DNA of 64,000 bases from Penium margaritaceum. Taxonomy: Eukaryota; Streptophyta; Zygnematophyceae; Desmidiales; Peniaceae. The notes under the pieces are model-generated. The model did not search any database and had not been told where the DNA came from. It worked only from the letters and a program-made list of their open reading frames with translations. Position 1 is the first letter of the stretch. Each line of letters opens with the position of its first letter. The DNA lies in the NCBI GenBank assembly GCA_023375785.1, contig SZWC01000570.1, forward strand, positions 96,072 to 160,071. Direction: 5' to 3'. The position numbers were made by a program, and so were the translations under genes. This document shows positions 24,007 to 36,275 of this stretch, piece after piece.

Positions 24007-24249
24007 NNNNNNNNNNNNNNNNNNNNNNNNNNNNNNNNNNNNNNNNNNNNNNNNNNNNNNNNNNNNNNNNNNNNNNNNNNNNNNNNNNNNNNNNNNNNNN
24101 NNNNNNNNNNNNNNNNNNNNNNNNNNNNNNNNNNNNNNNNNNNNNNNNNNNNNNNNNNNNNNNNNNNNNNNNNNNNNNNNNNNNNNNNNNNNNNNNNNNN
24201 NNNNNNNNNNNNNNNNNNNNNNNNNNNNNNNNNNNNNNNNNNNNNNNNN
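24007..24249. other. Assembly gap, run of 243 n
   Basis: Sequence 23770-24006 recurs at 24250-24486 on the other side of the gap, including the junction into the 10/11-bp satellite (CCATGGACAATGCTAGG). The gap length and one of the two copies are probably artefacts. Confidence 0.9.
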
Positions 24250-24461
24250 TAGAAAGCACACAGACCTTCAGTACGTAATGACACGGCATGGCAACCATGT
24301 ACAGTGACAAGCCAAAGTAGGCATATGTCACTAATCATGACCAAAAGAATTTCACAGTGTGTGGTCAACGTTGAAAACTCATAACACGAGTCACAAATGG
24401 TCAGAGGGGGAAACAATGGGTTGGGAACACTAGTTATCAACTAGCAAGTACAAAGAAATTC

Positions 24462-27400
24462 TTGGGCAATCCATGGACAATGCTAGGCAATTCCTAGGGA
24501 ATGCCTGACAATGCCTCGCAATGTCTGGCAATGCCTGGCAAGACCTGCGAATGACTGGCAATGCCTAGGCCATGCGTGGCAATGCCTGGCAATGCCTTGA
24601 CAATGCCTGGTAATGCCTGGGTAATGCCTGGCAATGCCTGGGAAATGCCTGATAATGCCTGGCAATGCGTGGCAATGCCTGGTAATGCGTGGGCAATGCC
24701 TGGTAATGCCTATGCAATGCCTGGTAATGCCTGGCAATGCGTACCTATGACTGGCAATGCCTGGCAATGACTGGAAATGCCTTGGCAATACCTGTCAATG
24801 CATGGCAATACCTGGCAATAACGAGGTCATGTGTGGCAATGCCTAAGAAATGCTTGATAATGCCTGTCCAATGCCTTGCAATTCTTGGCAATGCCTGGCA
24901 ATGCCTGGCCAATGCCTGGCAATCCCTGGGCAATGCATGGGCAATACCATGCAATGACAGGGAATGCCTGGCAATGCCTGACAATGCCTGGCAATGCCTG
25001 GCAATGCTTAGACCGTGTATGGCAACGCCGGGCAATGCCTGGACAATGCTTGACGATGCCTGTGCAATGCCTTGCAAGGCCTGGCAATGCCTGGCAATGC
25101 CTGAGCAATGCCTGGAAATTCCTGGGCAATGCACGGGCAATGCCACGCAATGCCTATGGAATGCGTAACAATGCCTAGAAATGCTTGGCCATGCCTAGAA
25201 ATGCTTGGCCATGCCTAGCAATGATTAGCAATGCGTGGGCAATGCCTGGTAATGCCTTGCAATACGTGGCCATACCTAGGCAATGCTTGGCAATCCTTGG
25301 CAATGCCCGACAATGCCTAGGCAATGCCTCGCAATGCCTGGGCAATGCCTGGAAATGCCTGGAAATACCTGGCAATGCCTAGGAAAATGCTTTGAAATGC
25401 CTGGAAATGCCTCACCAATGCCTGGAAATCCTTGGCAATGCCTGGGAATGCCTGGCAATGCCTTGGGAATGCCAAGCAATGCCAAGGCAATGCTGGGCAT
25501 TGCCTAGCAATGCCTCGCAATGCTTGGACAATGTCCGTGAATGCATGGGCAATGCGTGGCAGTGCCTGGGCAATGCCCATGCAATGCCTTGCAATGCCTG
25601 GGCAATGCCTGGCAATGTCTAGGCAATGCCTGGCAATCCTTGGCACTGTCTGGCAATGCCTAGCAATGCCTGCCAATGCCTCGCAATGTTTGGCAATGAC
25701 TGGCGATGCCTGGCAATGACTGGCAATGCCTGGCAACTCCTCGCAATGCCTAGCAATGCCTAGGCCATGCGTGGCAATGCCTAGCAATACGATGGAAATG
25801 ACAGGGCAATGCCTATGGAGTGCCTGACAATGCCAGGGCAATGCAGTGCAATGCAAAGACCATGCGTGGCAATGGCTAGCAATGCCAGGGCCATGCGTGG
25901 AAATGCTTGGCAATGCCAGGGCAATGCCTAGGGAATGCCTTGAAATTCCTAGGCAATGCCTGGCAATATCTGGACAATTCCTAGCAATGCCTAACAATGC
26001 CTGGGCTATGCCCGAGAATGCATGGGCAATACCTGGCTATGCCTGGGCAATGCCCAGGCAATGCCTAGCACAGCCTTGGCAATGCGTTGCAATGCATGGC
26101 AATACCTGGTAATCCCTGGCAATGTTTGGCAATGCGTAGCAATGCCTGGCAATGCCTGGCAAGGACTGGCAATGCCTGGCAATCATTGGCAAAGCCTGGG
26201 CAATGCCTGACAATGCGTGGCAATGCTTGACAATGCCTAGGCCATGCGTGGCAATGCCTGGCAATGCCTGTACAGTGCTTGACAATGCCTGTGCAATGCC
26301 TTGCAATGCCTAGCAATGCCTTGCAATGACTGGCAACGACTAGCAATGCCTAGCAATGATTCGCAAAGCCTTAGCAATGCCTAACAATGCCTGGCAATGC
26401 CTGACAATGCCTAGGCCATGTGTGGCAATTCCTGGCAATGCCTAGACAATGCTTGACAATGCCTGTGCAGTGCCTGGCAATGCCTCGCAATGCCTGTCAG
26501 TGCCTGGCAATGCCTGGCAAAGACTGGCAATGCATGGCAATGATTGGCAAAGCCTGAACAATGCCTGACAATGCCTGGCAATGCCTCACAATGCCTAGGC
26601 CATGCGTGGCAATGCCTGGCAATGCCTGGGCAATGCTTGACAAACCCTGTGCAATGCCTTGCAATGCCTGGCAATGCCTGGGCAATGCCTGGCAATTCCT
26701 AGGCAATGCATGGGAAATGCTAGGCAATGCCTAGGGAATGCCTGGCAATGCCTGGCAATGCCTAGGCCATGTGTGGCAATGCCCGGCAATGCCTAAACAA
26801 TGTGTGGTAATGCTTGGGCAATGCCTGGCAATGCCTGGGCAGTGCTAGATAATGCCTGACAATGTGTGGCAATGCTTGGCAATGCCTAGAACTGCCTGGG
26901 CAATGTCTGGCAATGCCTAGGCAATGCCTAGTAATGCCTAGCAATGCATGCCTATGACTGGCAATGCCTGGCAATGACTGGAAAGGCCTGGGCAATGCCT
27001 GACAATGCCTGGCAATGCCAAGAAATAACTACACCATGCGTGGCAATGCCTGGCAATGCCTGGGCAATGCCTGGCAATTTGTGGGCAATGTATGGACAAT
27101 GACAGGCAATGACAGGAAATGCCAGGCAATGCCTGACAATGCCTGACAATGCCTGGCAATGCCTAGGCCATGCGTGGCAATGTCGGGAAATGCCTGTGCA
27201 ACGCCTTGCAATGCCTGGCAATGCCTGGCAATGCTTGGGAAATGCCTGGAAATTCCTGGGCAATGCATGGACAGTACCATGCGATGCCTAGGGAATGCGT
27301 AGCAATGCTTGGCAATGCCTGGCAATGACTTGGAATGCCTAGGCCATGCGTGGCAATGCCTGGGAATGCCTCTACAATGCCTAGTAATGCCTTTGCAATG

Positions 27401-30400
27401 ACTGGCAATGCCTGGGCAATGCCTCGTATTGCCTGACAATGCGTGGCAATGCTTGGCAATGCATGGTAATGCTTGGACAATGCCTGGCAATGCCTGAGGA
27501 ATGCCTGGAAAAGCCTGGCAATGCGTGGCAATGACTAGCAATGCCTGGCAATAACTTGCAATGCCTGGGCAATGCCTGACAATGCCTGCCAATGCCTGGC
27601 AATGCCTAGGGCATGCATGGCAGTGCTTGGCAATGCCTGGAAAATGCTTGACGATGCATGTGCAATGCCTTGCAATGCCTGGCAATGCCTGGAAATGACT
27701 GGCAGTGCCTGGCAATGTCTTGCAATGACTGGCAATGTCTGGCAATGAATGGCATTGCCAGGGCAATGCCTGAAAATGCCTGGCAATGTCTAGAAACCCC
27801 TAGGCCATGCGTCGCAATGCTTGGAAATGCCTGGACAATGCTTGATAATGCCTGTGCAATGCCTTGCAATGCCTGGCAATGCCTAGACAGTGCCTGGAAA
27901 TACGTGGACAGTGCATGGGCAATGCCAAGCAATGTCTAGGGAATGCCTTGCAATGCCTTGCAATACCTAGCAATGCCTCGCAATGCCTGGCAACGACTGG
28001 CAATGCCTAGGCCATGCGTGGCAATGCCTGGCAATGCCTGGACAATGCCTGGTAATGCCTGGGCAATGCCTGGGCAATGCCTGGCAATGCCTGGGCAATG
28101 CCCCTGTAATGCCTGGCAATGCGTGGCAGTGCTTGGCAAGGCCTGGTAATGCCTGGCCAATGCCTGACAATGCCTGGGCAATGCGTGGTAATGCCTGTCA
28201 ATGCATGGCAATACCTGAACAATGCTTGGCAATCCCTGGCAATGCCTGATAATGCCTAGGCAATGCCTGGCAATTCCTGGCAATGCCTGGGCAATGATAG
28301 GCAATGCCTGGAAATACCTGGCAATGCCTAGGAAAATGCTTGGAAATGCCTGGCAATGCCTGAGTAATTCCTAGCAATCCTTCGCAATGCCTAGAAATGC
28401 CTACGGAATGCTTGGTAATGCCAGGGCAATACTGGACAATGCTAGGCGATGCCTGACAATGCCTGGCAATGCCTAGGCAATGCCCGAGAATGCATGGGCA
28501 ATGTCTGGTAATGCCTGGGTAATGTCTAAGCAATGCCTCGCAATACCTGGGCAATGCCTGGCAATGTCTAAGCATTCTTGGCAATCCCTGGCAATATCTG
28601 GCAATGCCTAGCAATGCCTGACAATGCCTCATAATGTCTGGCAATGACTTGCAATGCCTGGCAATGACTGGCAATGCGTTGTAATGCCTATCAATGCCTG
28701 GCAATGCCTGGGCAATGCCTGACAATGCCTGGCAATGCCTGGCAATGCCTAGGCCATGCGTGGCAATGCCTGGAAACGCCAGAATAATGCCAGGGCAATG
28801 CCTAGGGAATGCCTCGCAATGCCAGGGCAATGCTGGGCAATGCCAGGGCCATGCGTGGCAATGCTTGGCAATGGCAGGGCCATGCGTGGCAATGCTTGGC
28901 AATGCCAGAGCAATGCCTAGGGAATTCCTCGCAATCCCAAGGCAATGCTAGGCAATGCTAGACAATGCCTGGCAATGCCTGGCAATGCCTGGCAATGCCT
29001 GTGTAATGCCTGAGAATGCATGGGCAATGCTTGACAATGCCTGGGCAATGCCCAGGCAATGCGTGGCAATGCCTGGGCAATGCCTGGCAATGCCTGGCAA
29101 TCTCTGGCAATATCTGGCAATTCCTAGCAATGCTTGACAATGCCTGGCAATGCATGCCAATGACCGGCAATGCCTGGCAATGCCTGGCAATGACCGGCAA
29201 TGCCTGGCAATGACTGGCAATGCTTGGGCCATGCGTGGCAATGCCTGGCAATGCCTGGACAATGCTTGACAATGCCTCTGCAATGCCTTGGAATGCCTGG
29301 CAATGCCTGGCAATGCTTGGCAATGCCTGGGCAAAGCCTGGCAATTCCTAGGAAATGCCTAGCAATGCCTAGCAATGCATGGACAATGCCTAGCAATGCA
29401 TGGACAATGCCTAGCAATGCCTGGACGATGCCTAGGAATGCTCGGCAAAGCCTAGGCAATGCCTGGTAATGCCTATAAATACCCGGCAATGCCTCAAAAA
29501 ATGCCTGACAATGCCTGGAAATGCCTGGGCAATGCCTGGCAATGCTTGGCAATGACTGGCATTGCCTGGGAAATACCTTGCAATGAATGGGCAATGACGG
29601 GCAGTGCCTGCAAAATGCATGGTAATGCCTGGCAGTGCGTGGGAATGCCTAGGGAGTTCTTGGAAATGCCTGGCCAATGGTTTGTAATGCCTAGCAATGC
29701 CTGGCAATGCCTGGCATTGCCTGGGAAATACCTTGCAATCAATGGGCAATGACGGGCAATGCCTGCAAAATGCATGACAATGCCTGGCAGTGCCTGGCAA
29801 TGCCTATGCCATGCGTGGAAATGCCTGGTAATGCCTGGACAAAGCATGACAATGCTTGTGAAATGCCCTGTAATGCCTGGCAATGCGTGGCAATGCCTGG
29901 GCAATGATTGGCAATGCCTGGGCAATGCCTGGCAATGATTGGCAATGCCTCCACAATGCCTGGCAATGCCTGGCAATGCTTAGCAATGTCTTGCCAATGC
30001 ATAGAAATTCCTGGCAATGCCTGGCAACGCCTGGGCAATGCTTGGCAATGCCTAGACAATGCCTTGCAATGCTTTGGCAATTCCTGGCAATGCCTAAATA
30101 ATGCCCGGCAATGTCTAGCAATGCCTGGGCAATGCCTGGCAATGCCTGGAAACACCTGACAATGCTTGTGAAAATTCCTCGCAATGCCTGGCAATGCCTG
30201 GACAATGCCTGGAAATGCTTCGCAATGCCTGGCAATGCCTAGGGAATGCCTGCCAATGCATGGATAATGCTTTGCAATGCCTGGCAATGCCTCGAAAATG
30301 CCCATACATTTCATAGGAATTTCAGGCAATGCCTGGCAATGCCTGGACAATGCCTGGCAATGTCTACGTAATGCCTGGCAATGCCTGGTCAATGGCTGGC

Positions 30401-33400
30401 AATGCCTGGGAAATGCCTGGCAATGCCTGGGAATGCCTAGGCAATGCATGGCAATGCCTGGAGAATGGTTGGTAACGCCCGGACAATGCCTTGCAATGCC
30501 TGAAAATGCCTTGCAATGCGTGCCAATGCTTGGTAATGCATGGGTAAGGCCTGGCAATGCCTGGGGAATGCCTAGGCAATGCTAGGTGATGCCTAGCAAT
30601 GTGTGGGCAATGCTTGGCAATGCGTGGTAATGCCTGGGCAATGCCTGGCAATGCCTAGCAATTTTGGCAAGGTGTAGGCAATGCCTAGCAATGCCTGGCA
30701 ATGCCTGGGCAATGCCTTGGCAATGACGGGCAATGCCTGGGCAATGCCTAGCAATTATTGGCAATGCCTGGGCAATGCCTGGCAATGTCTTTTAATGCCT
30801 GGCAATGTCTGGGTAATGCCTAGCAATGCCTAGCAGTGTCTGGGCAATACGTGGCAATGCCTCGTAATGCCCGAGCCATGACTGGCAATGCCTGGGCAAT
30901 GCCTGGCAATGATTGGCAATGCATGGGCAATGCCTTGCAATGTCTGGGTAATGCCTAGCAATGCCTGGCAATGCCTGGCAATGCCTAGGCAATGCCTATC
31001 AATGCTCGTCAATGCCTGGGCAATGCCTGGCAATGCCTTTGCAATGCCTGGCAATGCCTAGGGAATGCCTGGCAATGCCTGGCAATGCTTGGGAAATTCT
31101 TGGCAATCCCTAGGAAATGTCTGGTAATGCATAGGCAATGTGTGGCAATGCCTGGCAATGTTTGGCAATGCCTGGCAATGCCTAGGAAATGCCTGTCAAT
31201 GCCTGGCAATGCCTTGGCAATGCCGGGCAATGCTTGGGCAATGCCTGGCAATGCCTGGGCAATGCCTGGGCCATGCTTGGCAATGCCTGGCAATGCATGG
31301 CAATGCCTGGGCAATGCCTAGCAATGCCCCGCAATGGCTGCCAATGCCTGGCAATGCCTGGGCAATGCCTGGTAATGCTTGGCAATGCCTCGGCAATGCC
31401 TGGCAATGCCCGGGCAATGCCTAACAATGCGAGGCAATGCCTGGCAATGCCTGGCAATTCTTGGTAATGCATGGGCAATGCCTAGCAATGGCTGGGCGAT
31501 GCATGGCAATGCCTGTGCAATGCCTGGTGATGCCTAGCAATGCGAGGCAATGCCTGGCAATGCCAAGACAATACCAGACAATGCCTGGTAATGCTTGGCA
31601 ATGCCTAGGTAATGCCTAGGCAATGGCTGGCAATGCCTTGCAATGCCTCGGCAATGCTTGGAAATGTCTTGACAATGCCTTGCAATGCCTGGCAATGCCT
31701 GGGTAATGCCTAGCAATGCCTAGACAATGCTAGGCAATGCCTGGCAATGCCTGCCAATACCTGGCAGTCCCTGGGAAAATGCTTGGCAATGCATGTGCAA
31801 TGCCTGGCAATGCCAAGGGAATTCCTAGCAATGCCTGGGCAATACGTGACAATGCCTAGCAAAGCCTGGCAATGCCTGGGCAATGCTAGGCAATACATGG
31901 ACAATGCCTCGCAATGCCTAGACAATGCCCAAGCAATGCCTGGCCATCCCGGGTAATGCCTGACAATGCCTCGGCAATGCCTGGAAATGTCTAGGCAATG
32001 CCTGGAAATGCATGGGCAATGACAAGCAATGCTTGGACAATGCTTAGTAATGCGTGGCAATGCCTAGGCAATGCGTGGCAATGCCTGGCAATGCCTGGAA
32101 AATGCTTGACAATGCCTATGCAATGCCTTGCGATGCCTTGCAATGCCCAGCCAGTGCCTGGAAATGCCTGCGTAATGCCTCGCAATTCCTAGCAATGCAT
32201 GTACAATGCCTAGCAATGCCTGGCAATACTGGCAATGCCTAGGAAAATGCCTAGCAATGCCTAGCAATGCCTGGACACAGTCCAGGCAGTGCCTGGCAAT
32301 ACCGGGTAATGCCTTACAATGCCTGGGCAATGGCTGGCAATGCCTAGGCAATGCCTAGAAATGGCTGGCAATGCTTGGAAATGCCTGGGAATGCCTATCA
32401 ATGCGTGGCAATGCCTGCTGATGTTTGGCAATACATGGGTAATGCTTGGAAATGCCTGGGCAATGCCTGGCAATGCCTTGGAAAAGCCTTGTAATACCTA
32501 GCAATGCTTGGAAATTCCTAGCAATGTCAGGACAATGCATGACAATGTCTGCAATGCCTGGCAATGCCTAGGTTATGCCTGGCAATGCGTGGCAATGCCT
32601 GGGCAATGCCTCGCAATGCCTGGGCAATGCCTGTCATGCCTGGCAATACCCGGCAAAGCCTGGGAAAATGCTTGGCAATGCGTGGCAATGCCTGGCAATG
32701 CCGCATAATGCCTGGCAATGCCTGGGCAATGCTTGGCAATACCTAGCAATGCCCGCCGATGCCTGACTATATCTGGCAATGCCTGGGCAATGCCTTGCAA
32801 TGCATGGACAATGCCTGGCAATGCCTCACAATGCCTAGGCAATGTCCAGACAATGCCTGGCAATGCCGGGTAATGCCTGGCAATGCCTTGCAATGTCTAG
32901 GCAATGCATTGCAATGCCTGGTAATGCCTGGACAATACCTGACTAGGCCTTGGCAATACCTGGTAATGCATGGCAAAGCGTAGCAATACCTGGGCAATTC
33001 TTGGCAATGCCTGACAATGCCTAGGCAATGCCTGGAAATGCGTGGAAATACCTGGCAATGCCTGGGAAAATGCCAGGAAATACCTGGTAATGCCTGAGCA
33101 ATGCCTAGCAATACTTGGCAATGCCTGGCAATGCCTAGGGAACGCCGGGAAATGCTTGGGCAATGCTGGACAATGCCTACCAATGCCTGGCAATGCCTGG
33201 CAATGCCCGAGAATGCATGGGCAATGCGTGGCAATGCCTGGACAATATTTGGCGATGCCTGTGTAATGCCTGGCAATGTCTACGCAATGCCTGGTAATGC
33301 CTGGCAATGCCTAGGCAATGACTGGCAATGCCTAGGAAATGCCTTGCAATGCCTAGGCCATGCATGGCAATGCCTGGTAATGCCTGGACAATGCTTTATA

Positions 33401-33770
33401 ATACCTGTGCAGTGCCTTCAAATGCCTAGCAATGCCTGGGCAATGCCTGGCAATTCCTGGGCAATGGTTGGCAATGCCTAGGAATGCATGGACAATACCT
33501 AGCAATGCCTGGACAATGCTCAGGAATGCCTGGCAATGCCTATCAATGTCTGTGAATACTTGCCAATGCCTGGGAAAATGCCTGGCAATGCCTGGGCAAT
33601 GCTTGGAAATGCTTGGCAATGCCTGGCAATCCCTGGGAAATGCCTGGCAATGCCTGTTCAATGCTTTGTAATACCTAGCATATGCCTGGCAATGCCTTGC
33701 AATGCCTGGCAATGCCTAGGCAATGCATGGCAATGCCTGGCAATGCCTGGACATTTCTTGACAATGCCTG
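24462..33770. repeat. 10/11-bp satellite, forward orientation, block 1
   Basis: More than 9 kb of degenerate tandem units TGGCAATGCC (10 bp) and TGGGCAATGCC (11 bp). The two lengths are mixed, so the mean period is near one DNA helical turn. A longer phrase holding TAGGCCATGCGTGGCAATGC, often followed by TGCCTGTGCAATGCCTTGC, recurs every ~165-190 bp in places (26231, 26410, 26597, 26762) and more sparsely elsewhere. The many open frames, rich in HCQALPGIA or WQCLGNA motifs, are period artefacts. No gene seen. Confidence 0.95.
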
Positions 33771-33773
33771 TGA

Positions 33774-34024
33774 AATGGTGCACCCGTTGGAAACGTCAAG
33801 AAGTGCAAGTATGCCCCAGAAGCAGCACGTGCGATGCTAGGGTTGCTCCCTCTCCCGCTTCCAGACGGCTTCAATCCCGCGGACGAGGTGTTGTTCAAGA
33901 GGGAGGGCTTGGCATGGGGTATGAGGGACAACCCAGTCAGCTGGTTGGAACTCCACCAGGCGCGGCAGCGTGAGAAGGCACGAGTAGCAGTTGGTGCGCA
34001 GCAGATGCCTGGTGAGCAACAGCA

Positions 34025-34068
<44 letters not shown>

Positions 34069-34991
34069 TGGCAACTTCACATTCGTGCAATGTCCCTTCT
34101 TTTAGCCCTTTCTTCACTTGCACTTCGGCCTCGGCAGCCTCTCTCAGCTCAGCCTGGCAGAACTTGATGTCGGAGCATCTCCCAAACGCTGCCATCTCGC
34201 AGTGCCAAAAAATGATCATCAAAATCATGGCCAAGGAGCTCAGATTGGGAGTGAAGCACATGGAGAGATTGACGATGCAGACGATGAAGATGGAGCGGAC
34301 TGGGTGTGGGACCCCCTCATTACCGATGCCGGTGATGATGATGAGGTGTGGTTAAAAGATATTGGTGTTAGTGGCGAGGGTGCTGAAGCTGGAGCAGGAG
34401 CTACTGGTGCTGTTGGTGGAGAGGACATAGGTGGTGAGGGTGCTGAAGCTACTCGTGTAGGAATGGCAGCGTCAGAGGAAGAGGAGGATTCTGACGATGA
34501 TGTTGAGGAGGAAATGGAGGGGGATGATGATGATAGTGAAGGGGTAGAGGGAGATGAGGAGTTTGAGGAGGAGGAGCTAAGAGCTGAAAAGGAAGATGGA
34601 AGGATTCTACAGCTTGGTGTACTGAAGCGGAATGATGTGGAGGCAGCTTTGGAGTTGGAGCAAGCTGCAGCAACTCCCTGGTGGCGACACTGGAAGTGCA
34701 GCAGTTGCTGGGAAAGGTGGTGGGACTTCAACTGTGTCAAGTCCATCTACAACACCAGCAGCAGCAGCATCTACAGCTCGTCCTGCTTCTCCTAGAGCCA
34801 TTGGAAAGCCTCACACATCTGTCATGGCTGGTTCATCCAAGGCAGCTGCTGCTACGGCAGCTGCTCTGAAGATAGGTGCAGCAGCCAAGGCTACTGCTAC
34901 AAAGGCTGTGGCTGCCAAGGCCAGTGCTAGCAAGGCTGCTGCTGCCAAGGCTACTGCTGCGAAGGCTGGCAAGAAAGCACGCAAGACCTGA
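33774..34991 (+). pseudogene. Unrecognised coding remnant: conserved-looking start, acidic middle, Ala/Lys tail
   Basis: I do not recognise the family. Three pieces are visible. From 33774 a frame reads VKKCKYAPEAARAMLGLL, FNPADEVLFKREGLAW, and then a Gln tract. In another frame from ~34165 lies a strongly acidic region (EIDDADDEDGADWVWDPL, later long Asp/Glu runs). A third frame from ~34690 ends in a tail of Ala/Lys repeats (KATAAKAGKKARKT) with a stop at 34989-34991. The 5' end is missing. The first change of frame may be an intron, since GTGAGC at 34012 is donor-like just before the Gln tract. The second, near 34670, looks like a one-base shift. Acidic region plus basic tail resembles the tail of the hAT transposase at 36276, so a related transposase is one possibility. 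Confidence 0.5.
34016..34070 (+). repeat. CAG/CAA trinucleotide repeat
   Basis: About 18 consecutive CAG or CAA triplets. Read in the local open frame they give a polyglutamine tract. A donor-like GTGAGC begins at 34012, so the tract may instead lie in an intron. Confidence 0.85.
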
Positions 34992-35510
34992 GGATATGAC
35001 TGGTCTGTAAATGTTCCAATGTAATCTTATTCTTCTCATTGTCCACTTTCATTGCCTTACATTCCAGCACTTTCCACATTCAGCTTTGTTCAATGATTTC
35101 TATGAATGAGAATATAACCATAGCATGTTATGGATGCGTAGACTGTACGAAAGTAGATAGAATGACTTATGTGCAGTCACTTTTGTCTACTCACTTCTGA
35201 TGGTTCATCCAAGACTTTTGCAATGTCTGAAAGGCAAGATGTAGAGGCATAATGTGTAGACTTGCAAGGTGGAATGGTCTAGGCATTAAAACACAAGGGA
35301 ACAAGTGTATTATACTTAGTATTTGATCCAGCATGTACGTTCAAAAACACCTGCAAAGTGACATGGTGAGAGTGATTAGGTGCAATTTTTGGCATGCTTG
35401 GGTGCTTAAGCAAAGTCGACTTTGACCACCGTTTGCCAATATGGCAACGTCTGACTTTCGACTTCCGACTTGGGGTCGACTTCGACTTGGAAAAGTCATC
35501 ATGGGCCAGG

Positions 35511-35763
35511 GCGATGCCTAGGCAATGCCTGACAGTGCCTGGCAATGCCTAGGCAATGCATGGCAATGCCTGGCAATGCCTGGGCAAAGCTTGGCAATGC
35601 CTGGGAAATGCCTGGCAATGCCTAGCAATGCATGGGAAATGCCGGGCAATGCCTGGCAATGCCTGGCAATGCCTGGGCAATGCCTCGCAGTGTCTGGCAA
35701 TGCCCGGAAATGCCTGGCAATGCCTAGGCAATGCTTGGCAATACCTGGGCAATGCTTGGGAAT
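35511..35763. repeat. 10/11-bp satellite, short forward block
   Basis: About 250 bp of the same forward-oriented satellite separate the island from the hAT element. The last 8 bases, TTGGGAAT (35756-35763), are the left target duplication of the hAT element. Confidence 0.93.
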
Positions 35764-35854
35764 CAGTGTTGACCTTGGCCCCACGAACCTCGGTACATCG
35801 AGGTCCACATCAATACATCGATGTAGCTGTAACTGGCAACATCGATGTGGGTCT

Positions 35855-36090
35855 GGGGGGGGGGAGGGGGGGAGGGGGGGAGAGGAGGGAGGGGGGGTCA
35901 GTGAGGTCCACTAATTTGTAACTGCAGACTCAGATTTGCACTTGTTCAACATTCTATCATACACACTTCAAGGTGCACTATTCAAGGAGGGGGGGGGGGC
36001 AATGAGGCCCACTAATTTGCAATTGTAGTCACAGATTGACCATTGCTCACCTCCCTATCAAACACACTTCTAGGTGTACAGTATAAGGTA
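35855..36090. repeat. G-tract and ~100-bp direct duplication in the hAT 3' region
   Basis: 35855-35897 is almost pure G broken by single A's, with at least four runs of five or more G. A ~100-bp segment with CACTAATTTG is duplicated (about 35892-35990 and 35991-36085), the second copy preceded by another G run at ~35986. The tract could form a G-quadruplex on the plus strand, which is the antisense strand of the transposase gene. Confidence 0.75.
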
Positions 36091-36275
36091 CTGCAACTAC
36101 TTATTGCCAGTCATGAACATTAACTTTGGTGTGTCACAAATTTCACTCTTCACATGCAGTATCACACAGTGGTCACTAGAATGGAACTATGCTTCAGACA
36201 TGTACATTAAAGCATAATAGACTGAATTGAACAAGCAAATGAAATTGGAAGCATGTCTCATGTCGGAAAACATTT

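Larger units (their letters stand above)
22905..24461. repeat. ~190-bp satellite, block 3b, with two assembly joins
   Basis: The array resumes in monomer B and continues C, D, E, F to the junction with the 10/11-bp satellite. The D monomer is duplicated across a single n at 23323, and the last E/F stretch is duplicated on both sides of the N run at 24007-24249. The real array is therefore shorter than shown. Confidence 0.9.
33771..35510 (+). other. 1.74-kb unique island inside the satellite, probable transposon remnant
   Basis: Non-satellite sequence replaces the array abruptly at 33771 and ends near 35510, where the satellite resumes in the same orientation. The left end lies inside coding sequence, so the island is truncated on that side. 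The right end has five CGACTT motifs within ~35416-35490, resembling a subterminal cluster of a DNA transposon. I found no matching inverted repeat or target duplication. The stretch 34992-35400 is AT-richer, non-coding, and could be a 3' UTR. Confidence 0.6.

Noticed and set aside
23949-24440. Open frames running through the N gap
   Set aside because: They are kept open only by unknown bases.
24462-33770. CRISPR-like or telomeric repeat
   Set aside because: Units are contiguous with no unique spacers, and no TTTAGGG, TTAGGG or similar telomere motif is seen.
34632-34991. Histone H1 gene from the Ala/Lys-rich tail
   Set aside because: Only composition matches; no globular winged-helix domain precedes the tail.
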